DNA of 64,000 nucleotides, taken from Planoprotostelium fungivorum (Eukaryota; Evosea; Variosea; Cavosteliida; Cavosteliaceae). This document shows positions 11,951-24,921 of the stretch, in pieces (the stretch's first letter is position 1; each line of letters opens with the position of its first letter). The notes beneath the pieces are model-generated. The model was not told the DNA's origin and did no database searches. It saw only the letters and a program-made list of their open reading frames with translations. The DNA lies in contig MDYQ01000149.1 in assembly GCA_003024175.1 (NCBI GenBank), positions 1-64,000 on the forward strand, in the 5' to 3' direction. A program made the translations under genes and the position numbers.

Positions 11951-12696
11951 ATTAGAGAGTTCAGCGTTCGAAATTAGATCTATGTACATACAGCAGGCAT
12001 TGTACAATAATTGCAACAATCACATGACTTCTTCGGCGGACAATAAACTATTTTGCAACATAGGAAGACTTTCTTGGGAGCAGCGAATGCAGTAGTAAGT
12101 ATTTCCTCGATAAGAGAATTCTAGGGAACCGTTTGTCTATTTTGCATAATACAATGCTAAGCTTCTTCCGTTCTCCTGTTCTTCATGTCGTGTGGTGATG
12201 TTGCCTCCTCTTCTTTGTTTTGTTGTATGCGCCCAGAAGCTCAGCCATTCGCGACGCTGGACTACTGCCAGGCTCGAAGGAGCATCGGATCGCTCTTCTC
12301 AATTGTCTAGAGACCAGAAGGCTGGGTGGTCTCCCTTGCATGGTGTGCTCTGAGAGTGACTGCGACGATTTATCTTACACCCCTCATATTATTCTTCACA
12401 CTTGAATGAATGACACTGTTGCCCTCTTTGTCCTCCCAATGGTAGTGATTTAAGTCTTCATAAGAGGGTTGGTGTTGGGTAAGGTGGTTCCATGAAGAAG
12501 ACAAGTCAGGTGCTTGGACGTAACGTACGAATAGATTCAATTCAATGAATGACACAACACCAATGTAACTATTAATACCTCCTCTTTTATTATTCTGGGG
12601 TTACGATCGGTGGTACCCCCTCAGCGTAGATAGATGAGGACCAATTAACCACAGAGCCCTGCGTGTTGGAATCTTCTGTCTTCAATCACTGGAAGT
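11951..12696. other. Intergenic, ~746 bp, unassigned
   Basis: The stretch separates the Mei2-like stop from the convergent multi-BRCT stop. Short open frames exist on both strands (for example 12220-12405 + and 12370-12555 -), but none has recognisable motifs. The GC-rich segment 12225-12345 looks as if it could fold into stems and could be a small gene or a structured RNA, but I could not match it to a known RNA class. Confidence 0.4.
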
Positions 12697-15600
12697 TTAA
12701 TCTTTATTGGCTGCATCATATTTAGCCAAAAGATCGTATGGCTGATGCTTGCTAAGTGAGCTAAAATCAGGCTCTGATAGGAGGACGCGGAGGAAGGTGA
12801 CTTCACAGCAGGGTATTCGTGCCTTCACAATGTGGTCCAACTGCCCTTTCGGATACTTCTCTTGGAATGTCTTACCGTCCGAGATGTACTCCGTCACCTT
12901 CTCTCTGTCACCTCCCTCACACATCACTCTCTCTCACCCCTGATATGTTGTTTCCAAATGGAACTACGGTAGCCCCCCCACTCTTCGCGATGGTGATCCA
13001 CTGCTGCTCTTGTGATTTAAGCACCATGTCGAAGATCAGCTTCTTTCCACTCAGCTTGCCGACTTGTCCAGAGGAGTTCCTGATCGAATCAGAAACCATC
13101 ACGCGAATCTCTATGGCTCACTTCTGTCGAATCAATTGAAACTTTCTCCTCGACTCCTGCGCCGATTCACACAGTTTCATCGTCTGATCTCGAACACAAT
13201 CACAAGGTGCCCATTCGTACTGCTCTTCGGGAAGGAACTGGCCCTGCTTGTGAGAGTCCAACAGCCACGAGTCTTTCAGCAGCCACCGACCCGCTGCGAT
13301 GGCCGATAGACACTTCATCGAAGGTGTGGGCTGTACATGTCAATTGTGAACACCTTTCTCCTTCACCTCTCCGCAGGCTACGACGTGAGTGAAGATGGGC
13401 GGGTCTTCGTTACCCGTCACGATCTTCCCTCCCAATTGCTCCACGCATTGTTCGTACTTCTTCTTGTTCTTTGTCTCGGCGTTGGATATCAATATGTTGA
13501 AGCCCTCTGGCTCTTTCGGTTTCTGAGACGAGCTGCTCTTCTTCGGTGATGCCTTTGGTCCTCCAGAAGAGCCTGTACCATTCAATGTACGAACAATCTT
13601 TACCTCACCTTTCCCCTTCGGTGTCTCTTCTTGTTCGATCTTCTCTCGCAGTTTGGCTCTGTGATTCAGCTCTTCCCTGTGGGCATACACGGCCACTTGA
13701 GAGCTGGCCGAATCTTCGTCGTTTTGTGTCCCTGAGTATTCTTTCGGTGGTGATGATGTCTCTTCCGGTCGATCGTTCGAGTTGTTATCTTCTAATCCTC
13801 TGCACCGATTCAGTCATCCCATTCATCAGTAGAATCATCGTGTTATCTCACATGTCTTCTTCTTCCTCTTCTAACCAAGTCGGGCTGATCTATCCATGTC
13901 AGGTGAATCTCTCCTCTACCACTCACTTGTTTCGTCTGTCCTATCTTCTGTTTCGGTCTCTTTGGTTTTTGGAATTCCGTCGGTCGACTCAAACCCGCCA
14001 GGAGCTTTCGCAAGTTTTCTCGATTCTCTGCAGCCATCTCTTCTTCCGTCTGTCTTTGTCACTCTCCACTGTTTCCCTCATCCCTCACCTTCTTGTTCTC
14101 CTCTTCCTTTGCAATCTCCTCTATTGGTTCCACTTCTTGTTCCTCCTCCCTCATAGTAGGCTCTCTGTGGATCTTCTTCTCATTCACCTCCACCGATTCA
14201 TTCCATTTCATCTGTGCGGTGGATGTTCCCTTGATGGCATACTTTTCCACTGGATTCACTTCGGTGTCCTGTCTCTCTCACTCTCTCTTCGTCTCTCTTT
14301 CCTCACCAGTTCCTTCCTCCCCAGTCTCTCTCCCAGAGGGAGGTCCTCTACGTCCTTCTCCTTCAATTCGACCTCCTTCACTCTCTCCACTTGGTTCATC
14401 GTCTCTTTTGGTCTGTCTACCTCCATGTCGATCTCCTCTCTCCTCCCTCTGCTCCTATTTGAATCTTCTGTGATGGCACTTCCACTCTCTCTCCTCTTCT
14501 TTTCATCTTTCACGCTTTGTTTTCGGATGACTTCGTCCCACGTACTACCCGACGTTTCACCTGGATCGATCAGATGAATCCCTCCTTTCTCTCACTCTTT
14601 CTCCTCTTGGATGATGAAGATGGATCCGATACGATTCTCTTCTTTGATACCATAGGTGTCGGTGGTGAAAGTGATGCGTTAGAGTATCGCACGTTGGGAG
14701 AAGAATAGTATTGGGAGGGTGAATCGGTGACGAGATTCATCTTCGAGTGGAGAGTGTGAGGGTAGTCTGTCTCCGGTTGCCTCATTCGTGTCTCAAAGGA
14801 TTTCTCCACCCACAGAGGAGACACCACGTGAACTTTTCGACTCTTCGTCGAGTTCTCTTTGTATGGATCACCTGATGCCTTCAATCTCTCTCTCTCTCAT
14901 CTCATCCCTCACCTCTTCCTTCGTAGATGAGATGTGTGATCTCTTTCGACGTGGACGAATAGGTTCCACCCAATGCGGTGATCATCTGGTGGAGTCTCTC
15001 TGCATTGGCCGGAGGAATTCTCTTGGAGCAATAGATGGTTACCCCGGGAAGGACTGGAGCGTCTCTACCTCCCATCTTTGTTCCTCGATCGTGACTGTTG
15101 ACTTGTGAACTCATTCTATTTGTGTCCATATCGTCGTCTCTGGCGACGTAGGATGCATCCATCAGGTACGGCTCCTCCGGTACCTGTGTCGTTCTCACTC
15201 TCTGTTCGATGTCTGATCTCTGTCACCTTCCGTCCAGATTTGACGCATTGAACGATCCATTCATAGGTGACGGTCTTGATGTGCCATCTCATGGCCCTGT
15301 CATACTTGATACCTCTCGGTGCACTATATCATTGAGTATGATCATGTGAACATCAGAATCACACGATGGATGACGAAATGATGGAATATTGTGAGAGGAT
15401 GAACTCACTAGCAGACTAGATGGGTGTTCTCTCTGTTCAGTGTCTCGTAGCATTTCCCACCCAAGAGATGGACCAACAAGGACAAGTTTTTTCGTTCCTT
15501 CACTGGAAAATTGGTATGAGCCACAGAGACACCACTCATGGAAGGATAAGGTACGTGAAATGGCAGGGGTCGATAGAGGATCGAACTATCCTCCTCCAAT

Positions 15601-17785
15601 TTGATGCCCTCTTCGATGCACCGTTCCTGTCCATGATCACCTCGATGCCTCTCATCGTTCCATACCACGTATTCTACGGACACCACCGGGGGTGGTTCAT
15701 GGTTCAACACGTTCCACAGTTCACTCTTGACATCCTCCACGTCTTCTCCGTGCCCAACGATGACGTGCGTGTAGCATTTGATGTTGTGTATGTCATCCAA
15801 CACGAATCCTCCGTGTAATGATATCTTTCGTCTCAACTCATCCCTCCTGCACTCATTTTACATTTCACTCATCGTCGATGTAGAGAGGGTAGTGACACGA
15901 ATCACCTCTCGATTGGATAAAGCCTTTGAACGAGAAATTGTAGGTCAGAGAAGATGTTGCTGCACCGGATAGGAGAATAGTTGAGAGTCGCGTCATCGTT
16001 GGGGTCTACATCAGCTTCCATTCCAACATAATCTGTCGTATTCATACTGATCTCATTCTGTGCTTCTCTCCACTCCTACATTTCATCAGTGTCTCATCTC
16101 CTCATCGTACGTCACCTCTGGTTCAGGAAACCATTGATAAGGATCCACTGGATAGATTTGATTCTCTTTGATGGAATCCATCAGCCACTTCAACGTCACG
16201 ATGTAAAAGGGCAAATTATCTACGCTGCATAACTTCCCGTCGCTGCTGTTAAGATAACGCACGATGGGTAATAGTTCGTTGCTCCTCTGTGATCCTACAC
16301 CTTTCAGATGCATCGATTCATCATTCCACCCACCGATGATATAGTAGTTCACCTCTGTGTGTAATTGATCCTCCACTGTTCCACCACGTCTCTTGACGTG
16401 GCTGGTGTGCTGTTCCTTCAAGTTCTCCTGTGAAAAAAAGATCCTCACTCCGTGTAAGAGACCCGTCGGTGCTGGTTTTGAAACAACTGTTCACATTCAG
16501 TCACGCTCCTCTCTTCTCGTTCTCACCTTGTGAACTTGGAATGACACAATTCCTGTCATCCATGGGGTCTTCCATTCGGCTTGCACTCTTCCTTCCGTGG
16601 TCTGAGGTCAGCCTATGCCTCTTTACTTCTTCTCCTTCGATGTACATCTCTCACCTCACGTTATCTAACGGATCAGAATTCGAATTGACTGTAAATTGAT
16701 CTTCTCGGTGAACATCCTGATGGAATGAGAAGATGAGAAGTGAAATGAACATAGAACACTCACACTCCGTCGAGAAGACCCTGAATGCACGGTAAATTGT
16801 TGCTCGTCCAATCGATGCCGCCTGGCAATCGATTGTTGTATCCAATCCAAAGAGACGATTGATTTTCCCCACTGTAATGCGTATTCGTACTTCTTATTCC
16901 GTTCAAACTGATGTCGTCAGAAGAGATAAGAAAGGTGTGCATCACCGGTAGTTTCAAGACGAGGTGTGTTGTTTTCTTCGTGAGATCATTGAGATAGACC
17001 CCTCCCAATTCGACAATCTTGAATTCATACTCTGCACGTTCCTCTTTTCTCTTTCACCTCTCCAAAAATCGAAAGTTCCCCCTCACCTTTTGGAATGTTT
17101 GTGATGGTGATTGTACAATCGAGGAGAGGTGGCAGCAGGTAGAGGTGATGGTCCAACATCGTCTTCTTCTCCCAACAGTCTTTCAACCACTCTAAGGTAA
17201 CGATGGGTATTCCTCCCTCTCCCGCCATCTGTTGTTGTCAACACGCAACACTCTCAACTGTTCTAACCTGATATGCTTCTCCTCTGTTGGTATACGTGAT
17301 GAGGTGGGTCGTATCACTGGTGATGCTCTTGTTCTGTATTCCCCCCATCCATTCGCCATATGAACCGAGATCGCTTTCCTCTGGTTCGACAAGAGTAAAA
17401 ACCACATTCTCGAACAGAGAATTGAATCGAATCGATTCTGGTTTCGGCTTCTCTCCCTTCTTTGAATATTGCAAGAAGGCATCCAATCCTGATGACCTCA
17501 AAATCGTGAATTGACCACAAAACTCACCTAGAATTGTGTTTCCGCTAGATCTTGCTCGTGTGAACTCGTCCTAAATGGGAGTTGAGAGGAGAGCGAGATG
17601 GTACGACTCACCCCTTTGAAATCGTGGAATACACAATAACAGTTTTTAGTTCGTGTTATTGTCTGCTGACCTCCATTCTCTATGATGATCGCTTTGGCCT
17701 CTTTAAACGGTGTTGGTGGCATAGATGGTTGGAGCCAAACCGTCTCTCCCTGCCAAATCTTCCTTCCGCGCATGGCTGGCTTCAT
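12697..17785 (-). CDS. Multi-BRCT checkpoint scaffold (TopBP1/Dpb11/Rad4-like)
   Basis: TopBP1-type proteins use tandem BRCT domains to bind phosphorylated partners in replication initiation and ATR activation. Successive BRCT-like units can be read from the N-terminus: FKEAKAIIIENGG (about 17690), VFTLVEPEESDLGSYGEWMGG then PIVTLEWLKDCWEK, LGGVYLNDLTKKTTHLVLK, HVKRRGGTVEDQLHTEVNYYIIGG with FYIVTLKWLMDSI, THVIVGHGEDVED with VVSVEYVVW, LLVHLLGGKCYETLNRENTHLVC and LHQMITALGGTYSSTSKEITHLI. Then comes a long charged linker (about 14900-13550), and a last group with CVEQLGGKIVTGN and AIAAGRWLLKDSWLLDS. At least seven to eight BRCTs are present. The start ATG at 17785 is the first in frame; the stop is 12697-12699. 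PTIP-like or another multi-BRCT scaffold is the alternative. Confidence 0.82.
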
Positions 17786-18068
17786 CTGTTTGTGATGCAA
17801 CTTCGCGTTACGTCTTTGTTTTCCTGGAACATTTCTGTAGATGGACAATAAAACTGAAAATCTAATCTTTTCTTTTTTTTTTTAAGAGGAAATTTACAAT
17901 CCAATTCCGGTTCACGCTGGAAGATGGAAGATGGAGGAATTGTCTCCCAGATGGAATGAAACATCCAGAAGCGCTTCTGAAACCTTCCACTTCATGGTCG
18001 TGTTTCCTTTCGGAGACCCTCTGTTCAAAATCATACCGATTTCAACTCGCCAAGAAACACGACAAACC

Positions 18069-18977
18069 ATGGTAAGATCCACTATCCTCCTCGCAATTGT
18101 TGCCGCAGCGGCGATGGTCTCTGCAGCAGCATCACCCTTCATCAGTAACACTCCCGTTAACGCTTTGAATGGAGGTGTCGGTTCAAAAGGTGAAGAAGAC
18201 CCGAGATGTCCATCAGTTGATCGACGCAGGAATCGGCAACAACCTCAGAGTTGATCCTCTGAACAACCTCCCCCTGTACAAACCCGGCGGCTTATTGGGA
18301 GTCTTGGTGAAGAGATGTGCTTCTGACTCCTGCTTCTCCGGATCTCTGTCCTCCAAGGGTGTCGCTCTCGCCACGAGCTACTCCGCCCCCACCTTCATCC
18401 ACGCCAACCTGGCTGCCAACATTGCCTTCGACCTTCCTTCTCAGTCCGGTCTCCTCAGCTCCATCTCTGTCCTCTTGGGAGGTAGGTCGTCTCTTCCAAT
18501 TCATTCTGAGTCTATCTCAGGTGTTTCTCCCCTCTCTGATATCATCGGTGCCTGCCCCTCTACCGCCTCTTTCCTCCACGCCAAGACTGACGACGATGTT
18601 CAACTGACCCTCGGTCTCAACGTTGATGCCAGCCTCTCTCTCCCTGATGCCGTGAAGGCTATCTCCAGCGAATCTAAGATCTTTGGAAATGTCCAGGTGA
18701 GGAACTCATCCGTCATCCAAGCTGACCTGTACAGGCCGGATTCAGCATCAAGCTCTCCGCCAGAGTCGGAATCGCTGCCACCTTCGTCTCACCCGTCATC
18801 GGAACGGCCGATTTGTCCGCTGACTTTGCTCCTTCTCTCCTCAAGTGCGAGGAAGATGGAAGCTTCACCATGGTCCCCTCTCAGTTCGACACCGCCTCTG
18901 GAAGAATCTTTGGAGACCTCACAGCTGTCGGTGTAGAGGGAACATTTGTCTTCGCCTCCGTCCAAATCGATGTGTAA
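18069..18977 (+). CDS. Small secreted protein, function unknown
   Basis: The protein opens with a clear signal peptide (MVRSTILLAIVAAAAMVSAAAS), probably cleaved after SAAA. About 250 residues follow, rich in Ser, Ala and Leu, with repeated hydrophobic/polar alternation (LGVLVKRCASDSCFSG; GVALATSYSAPTF; DVQLTLGLNVDASLSL) that suggests a beta-rich extracellular domain. Paired cysteines occur. The mature frame requires an intron of about 34 nt shortly after the signal peptide, another at about 18480 and one near 18695; the stop is 18975-18977. I recognise no family. Extracellular matrix or spore/stalk coat is possible but only inferred from secretion. Confidence 0.65.
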
Positions 18978-18999
18978 TATACAAATTGTCTTCTCTTTA

Positions 19000-20158
19000 T
19001 TATTCCATCGTGAATAAGATCTGTACTGGAAAGTGATCGCTCGGGGGCGTTCCCAATTTTTCATCGATGGGAGTGAATATCGTCTCGTGGTCCATCACCT
19101 GTACGTTTCATCCTATTTCCCTCTTTCCTCTCCTCACCTTGATCTTGTTCGATGTGTCTCTGAGGAAGATGAAATCGATGTGTTCTTTGTCTAAATGTTT
19201 GAATCCAGAGAATGTGTAGATGGGTCCCCTGTGTTCTGAATAGATGAGTCGTGGACGTGGAGAGATGCTCACCACGTGTAGATAATCGAGAGGTATCTGT
19301 GAATGTGTATTTGTTCTTCTTTGCATCTCCTATGTACTTGATGGAGTTCTCAGTTGGGACAGCATTGAAGTCTGTACAACGGTGAGTGCCTCTCCTTCTT
19401 CATCTCATCACCTCCCGTCCAAAATATAGGTGTCTCATCTCTCACTCGGGTCACCGCTTGTTGAATGATCAACTTGACGCTCTCCTCTCTCGTAAAGTGA
19501 GATGTATGAGACGATGATGGGACGGCACCTGGCCAAAGCTGACATGTGATCCAAGTGACAGTTGTACAAGTAGAAACGGGATCCATTGTGAAGGTCTTTG
19601 AAGAGGCCATAGGTGCAGATGCGAACGCAACTAGAATTCCATGACAGACTTCCCACTATGTTCAGTCAGCATGATCTTCCACACTTGAAATGACAACTCA
19701 TGTATTGAACACACCTTGAGTTGGGTGTTCAGACAGCCAGAAGGTGTTCTGTGTTATTGGTTGAGATTCGATCAGATGTGTAATCTACCTGCTCGAGAAC
19801 TTCGAATCTGGACTTTCTGTAGAGGATTGCACATGTCTCTCCGTCTAATTGAGTCAGTGATTGCAACGAGGGTAAAGTCAAGACCTGATTGACCGTCCTC
19901 TCGTGCGACGCCGAACCAAGCGAACTCTCCATGAAACATCCACTCTAAATCAGCCAACTGTTGAGGTACACCTGAAGAATTTACTGACACATTTTCAGTC
20001 CTAGAGGTACCTTCTTGTGTGGCTATCAGGTCGGCTCCCTCTTTTTTCATTAGGTCAACGACGAGACCCTTTCTGTGATCCCAATGATTGATTCCATCTC
20101 TGGGTGTGAGGAACCGTAAATTATAGCTCATTAGACGAATAGGCTTGGGTGATGTCAT
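19000..20158 (-). CDS. Endonuclease/exonuclease/phosphatase (EEP) family hydrolase
   Basis: The EEP fold hydrolyses phosphodiester or phosphate bonds with a divalent metal. Its landmarks appear in order: LMSYNLRF at the N-terminus, LIATQEG (metal-binding Glu), FAWFGVAREDG, YNCHLDHMSALAR (catalytic His and Asp), HIDFIFLR and, in the last exon, PSDHFPV (the diagnostic SDHxPV). The start is ATG 20158 and the stop is TAA 19000-19002, 22 bp from the convergent secreted-protein stop. No signal peptide or membrane segment is seen. The substrate cannot be decided from sequence; the short, domain-only form resembles bacterial-type EEP proteins more than the LRR-bearing CCR4 deadenylases. Confidence 0.82.
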
Positions 20159-20371
20159 GATGTGTGGTGTTTGCGTTTCGATTGTGCCGACGTCATTTAT
20201 TCATTTATTGATTTCGAAGATCGTTCGAAAACGGTCTTTCTGCGGTGCAGTGTAGAATGGATAGCTATGATAACAAGAGTGGAAGAATCAAAAGGCACTC
20301 CATCCTTGATCACAACCAATCACTGCTCCGTTGATTGTGTTGCTGTCAGGGGAGGAGAGGAACAGCACCAC

Positions 20372-21332
20372 CTATGAATACACTTTAGCGTCCAACATGG
20401 TGTCTCTGTTCACCTTCGCTACGTCCTCCACTGAGCAGAGATTGGTCATTGTGTTCTTCACGATCTGGTGACCAACGATATCTATGTCATTCCCAAGTGG
20501 TGTCAATAAATTCGTATTCAACCCTCCTGAACAGAGTCATTCTCGCTACGTTGTACCCTCTCACCTGGCGTGATGATGTTGCATCTGTGCTTCCCATAGT
20601 ATGATGTGGCGGTGTTTTTCGTCAGACCCACTAATCCGTGTTTACTGGCCGTGTACGCAGCTCCTAAATAGAGTGAGAAGCTCTCACTTCACTGTCATTT
20701 ACCGGCTCGATGTCCCGCTTGCCCTGCCACTGACCCGATGTTCACGATGACACCATTGGATCCTGTTTCATTCAGCTCAAGTGAACGTTTCCTCTCGTCA
20801 CTCACCCTGCTTCTCCCATTGTCGGACGGCAGCGCTAGAACAGAGAAAGGGGCCTGTCAAATTGACGGCCATGACTCTATCCCATATCTCTGTGTCGCAT
20901 CTGATGTGATGAGAAACCAAAGTTACAAGAATTCGATGAGAGACGATTCAAGCACACCTCCCAACTGGATTAAAACGGTCCAGAATGGCGGCGTTGTTCA
21001 CAAGCACGTCCAATCTCCCAAACTGTGCAGATTAGATCAATTGAGATGATGATATACCTGTTCGATGGCGAAAACAAGTAGTTCTTCTACTTGCTGAGCA
21101 ACTGATACATCTGCTATCAGAGTTCTCACTGTTCCATGAGCTCTCAGTTCTTTTCTGGCTTCATCGAGTGCCTCTCTATTGATGTCGCACACGACGACCT
21201 ACGGTTCGGATCAGAATGACTCCAATGATATCTGTGCACCTTCGATCCTGCTTGGAGAAATTGACGAGCGATCACCAATCCTAATCCACCTCCTCCGCCT
21301 GTGACGATAACAACTTTGTCCTGGCATTGCAT
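20372..21332 (-). CDS. Short-chain dehydrogenase/reductase
   Basis: A classical SDR of about 250-270 residues. It starts MQCQDKVVIVTGGGGGLGL with the TGxxxGxG cofactor loop. Then come ADVSVAQQVEELL, LDVLVNNAAI (NNAx), NLTGPFLCSSAAVRQWEKQG, VNIGSVAGQAGH (catalytic Ser) and YTASKHG (YxxxK). The C-terminal end reads LTPLGNDIDIVGHQIVKN and SVEDVAKVNRDTM before TAG at 20372. The Asp at the end of beta-2 (about VVCDINRE) suggests NAD(H), which is inferred. The SDR tail is shorter than in many FabG-type enzymes but the core is complete. Confidence 0.85.
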
Positions 21333-21579
21333 TCAGGTATGCAACAACAACTCAAACGCACCATCAACCCAGACATCTTGCAGGTGTGTTGAAAGTGATG
21401 CCTCTTCTTCTCAGGCCTCCACAATCCGCTCGCCACGTATTACCGTTAGAGTGAGTTTGTTTACTTCTCGAATTTTTCATTGGATGCATTTCTACGAAAA
21501 GTCTTAACGTTCACGCACAGGACGATGAAATGTGAAACGTGACGATCGATTCATCATTCAGAATCAACATGCTGATCTA

Positions 21580-22351
21580 TTACATGTCTTTCTTGTGCTT
21601 CTTCTTCTTCTCCTCTGGAGAGGCAGCGGCAATCTGCTCGGTCTGAGGTGCCTCAGCTGTTTGATCTTGGCCGAATCTGTCTCTGATCAGTCTCGAATGT
21701 CTACCTTCACTCACAGCTTAGCCATCGGGTTCTCCTCTACGATAGGTCTGGGGAGAGTCTTTCCTGATGTGGGTCAATTCGATGTCGGTTGCTGTGTGTC
21801 TCACCCAACACGTGGATTTGGAACATGGGATTTTTGTACAATTGCATGGGTACCATCGCCAATTGGATGAACAAGGGATGGACCATCTCGAATTTGAAGT
21901 GAAGAAGAGCGGTGATAGAAGCACCGACAAGCAGACTCTGGAGGGCCTTCTTTAGTAATGACTGGTCATATTCTGTTGTCGTCATCTGGCTAGCTTCCTC
22001 CGTTCTGGAGCTCGTTTAGATCGTGTCTCGCTCCGTTCGATACTCACACCGCGCCAGTAAAGTTCTTTTGCTCTGGCACCTGTTCGACTGTTAATGTCTT
22101 CTCAGAATGGAATACACACATTAACAGGTGCCTCATCGTTTGTCGACCTGATCTTGTTCCACAAATACAGATAGACCGATAAAACTAAAGTCACGACGAT
22201 GCAAAACCCAATTCTCAGACGTTGTATGTTTTCTTCGTCTTTGAGGTCGATCTGAACTCATCAACACATTTCAAGAAGACGTTCGACTCACTTGGTTCAT
22301 TGCATATAGCATTGGTAACATGACCATCATATCCGAAAAACCTCCTGCCAT
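21580..22351 (-). CDS. SND3: PHO88/SND3 ER membrane protein
   Basis: SND3 (yeast Pho88) is an ER membrane component of the SRP-independent targeting route. Exon 1 encodes MAGGFSDMMVMLPMLYAMNQ. Exon 2 has LRIGFCIVVTLVLSVYLYLWNKI, a membrane segment. A later exon carries the family signature EYDQSLLKKALQSLLVGA, then LLHFKFEMVHPLFIQ and NPMFQIHVLGE. The C-terminus is Ala/Glu-rich, ending SPEEKKKKHKKDM, a basic cytosolic tail as in the family. The start ATG is 22351 and the stop 21580-21582. It is divergent from CFAP52, with about 260 bp between the ATGs. Confidence 0.9.
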
Positions 22352-22610
22352 TGTGCTGTGTTGCGATGTTTCTGATGTTTAAGAATAAAGCACGAAGTTT
22401 TTGACATGTCTATCTACAATGCTACTGATTTCGAAAGCTCCTCTTTTCAGCCACTGTACTGAAGAATCTCTCTTCTGAATCAAGATGTTATCCTTTCCAT
22501 CGATTCAATACCAGAAAATTGAGAAGACACTGGAAAACTGATAGACATCGTCTACAATGAATCTCTAAAAATAGACACAAAACTCCACGAACCACTACCC
22601 AAATCGAACG

Positions 22611-24905
22611 ATGGCCCGTTTAGAGCTCAACCTGACGATCGGCTACTCAGGTGATACGACGAGGATTGTAAAATCGATTACTGAAAAGAGATAGGCAAAG
22701 TACCAACCAGCCTACTGCTGCACCCGAAAGAGAATGACCTCGTATACTTAATGGGAGGGACAGTCATTGCAAAGAACTTACGAACCAAAGAACAGAGGTG
22801 TCGATCACAAAAACTGCAACCATCTAACATAATCAGATTATTCCAAGGTCAGAGTGATGCTCTATCGTGCGTTGCCATATCCAAATCTGGAAAATACCTG
22901 GCGGCAGGACAGAACACCCGCCAATCGAAGGTACATGAGTATTTTTGTGGTTATTATAACCTTGATTAGAGTGATGTCATCGTCTGGGATTACGAGTCTG
23001 GCCAATTAATTCACCGTCTGAGCGTGCACAAATCTTCGGTGGGAGCTGTAGCTTTTTCACCTAACGACAACTATCTGATTTCACTGGGCGGCCTTGACGA
23101 CGGTACCTTAGCTCGTACGTAACTCATCTCACTCCAACGATCTGAAAGATCATCAGTGTGGGACCTCAAGACAGGCCTTCCCATCTGTGGAGCCACTGCA
23201 AGCAGAGAAAGTGCAGGACACACTCTTTGCTTGGCATTCAGCCACCACAATGATCACGTCTTTGTGACAGCTGGTGAATATATCGTCAGAGCATGGGAAT
23301 TCGATCCCGTAGCCAAGAAGCTGAGGTTCGTTAAATGAATGGTACGTATCTGACGTGATTAGAAACACGGAGTGTAAATTAGGGTCATTGAAGCGAGTGG
23401 TTCAATGCGTCACCATCGATGAAAAGGACGAGAACATCTACTGTGGTACCACAACGGGAGACGTTCTAGAGGTGGGATTTTATTTGTACGTGGCTGAATG
23501 TGTGCAGATCAGTCTGGAATCCAAGCTGTATCGCAGATCCGGCCCGACTAAAGGCCCACTCACCAAGGGTGTGAGCTCGTTACAATTGTTCGGTAACGAT
23601 CTATTGGCCGGAAGTGGTGCTGGAACAATAGCCGTATTGAATAAGGACACACTTTCGACCACAAAGTTGGTAGACGTTAGTGGAGAAAGTAATAGCCAGA
23701 TCACCTCCATTGCCAGTAAGGATGAAGAAGTTTACTTCGGAACGGGAGACTCAAATATCTACTCCATGGATAGATCCTGGAAGCCTGCTGCCTACTCACG
23801 CAATCATAGCTCCTCCATTCATTCTATTGCCTTCGCACAGTGAGGAAGAATGATCAAGATGATACGATATTAATTGGATGCAGCGAATACTCTCGCCTCT
23901 TCTGTACGAGCTCTCAAGGAGACATTCGCATATGGAACGCGGAGAATGGTCAAGAATTGGTTCAAATAGCCGTAGGAAACATCGATTGTACCTGCTTAGC
24001 TGTATCTAAGGATGGATCACTCATTTTGAGTGGATGGAGCGATGGAAAGGTTAGAGCTTTTGGACCGCAAACAGGTGCCATCCGTCATCTCCTCATTCAC
24101 TTAACATGCCAGGAAAACTAGTCTGGTCCATTCACGATGCTCATCAGGATGGTATCACTACCTTAGCTCATGTAGCAGAAGGTGAGATCTCTTGACGACT
24201 TCTCATTCATTTCAAGCAGGAAACAGATTGTTGACGGGTGGAAAAGATGGACACATCCGAGTGTGGAACATATCCCACTCCACTCGCTCGCTGGTGACCT
24301 CCCTGAAAGAGCACAAGGGAAAGATCGTTTCGATCCAAGTGAATGCCGAAGGGGATGAGTGTGTGAGCACATCAGCTGATGGATCGACGGTGGTGTGGGA
24401 CCTGAACACATTCAACCGAAAGTCTTGTGTCATCAGTGACCACGCTGGAAAGGCATTGGCCGTGCTTCCTGACTACACCCAATACATTCACTCGGGTGTA
24501 GGAAAGAAGGTGAGGAGGACTGATGTTTGAATGACTAAGACTCTTAGGTCTCCTTTCACAACTGCTCTGACGGAGAGACTCTGAGAACTGTCGAAGCGGG
24601 TGGGGTCATTCACAGCTTGGCACTCAGCAAAGACGGAAAATACTTCGTCTCGGGAGGAGAAGATCGTCTTCTGCGATTCTGGGACTATGAAACTGGAAGG
24701 TGAGTGCAGACCTTCTCTTAACGTGCTCATTGAAACAGATGCCTTGTCAAGGGAGACGCACACAGCGCCCCTATCACTCAAGTCGCGTTTAGCCCAGACG
24801 GAAGAACGATAGTCTCTGCAAGGTGAAAGATTTCTTCTCTTGACTCACCCTGACATCTGACACAGTGAGGACGGCGCAATATACACATGGCTGTGGCCTC
24901 TATAA
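22611..24905 (+). CDS. CFAP52: CFAP52 (WDR16), ciliary WD40 protein
   Basis: CFAP52 is a WD40 microtubule inner protein of axonemal doublets. The order of blocks matches the family: FQGQSDALSCVAISKSGKYL, DVIVWDYESGQLIHRLSVH, VAFSPNDNYLISLGGLDDG, LAFSHHNDHVFVTAGEYIVRAWEF, then the very typical GSLKRVVQCVTIDEKDENIYCGTTTGDVLE. The second propeller follows: GGKDGHIRVWN, VSTSADGSTVVWDLNTF, YFVSGGEDRLLRFWDYETG and EDGAIYTWLWPL at the stop (24903-24905). About ten exons. The end is 16 bp from the convergent RIT1 stop. Its presence implies a motile cilium at some life stage. Confidence 0.92.
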
Positions 24906-24921
24906 AGACGATTCCATTCAT

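Noticed and set aside
12225-12345. Possible structured RNA (SRP, RNase P or 5S)
   Set aside because: No conserved boxes of these RNAs could be matched; only a feeling of stem-rich sequence, so it is left as unassigned.
13546-14577. 343-codon open frame on the plus strand
   Set aside because: It lies antisense to the charged linker of the multi-BRCT gene; its Leu/Ser/Phe-rich composition is what the complement of Lys/Glu codons gives.
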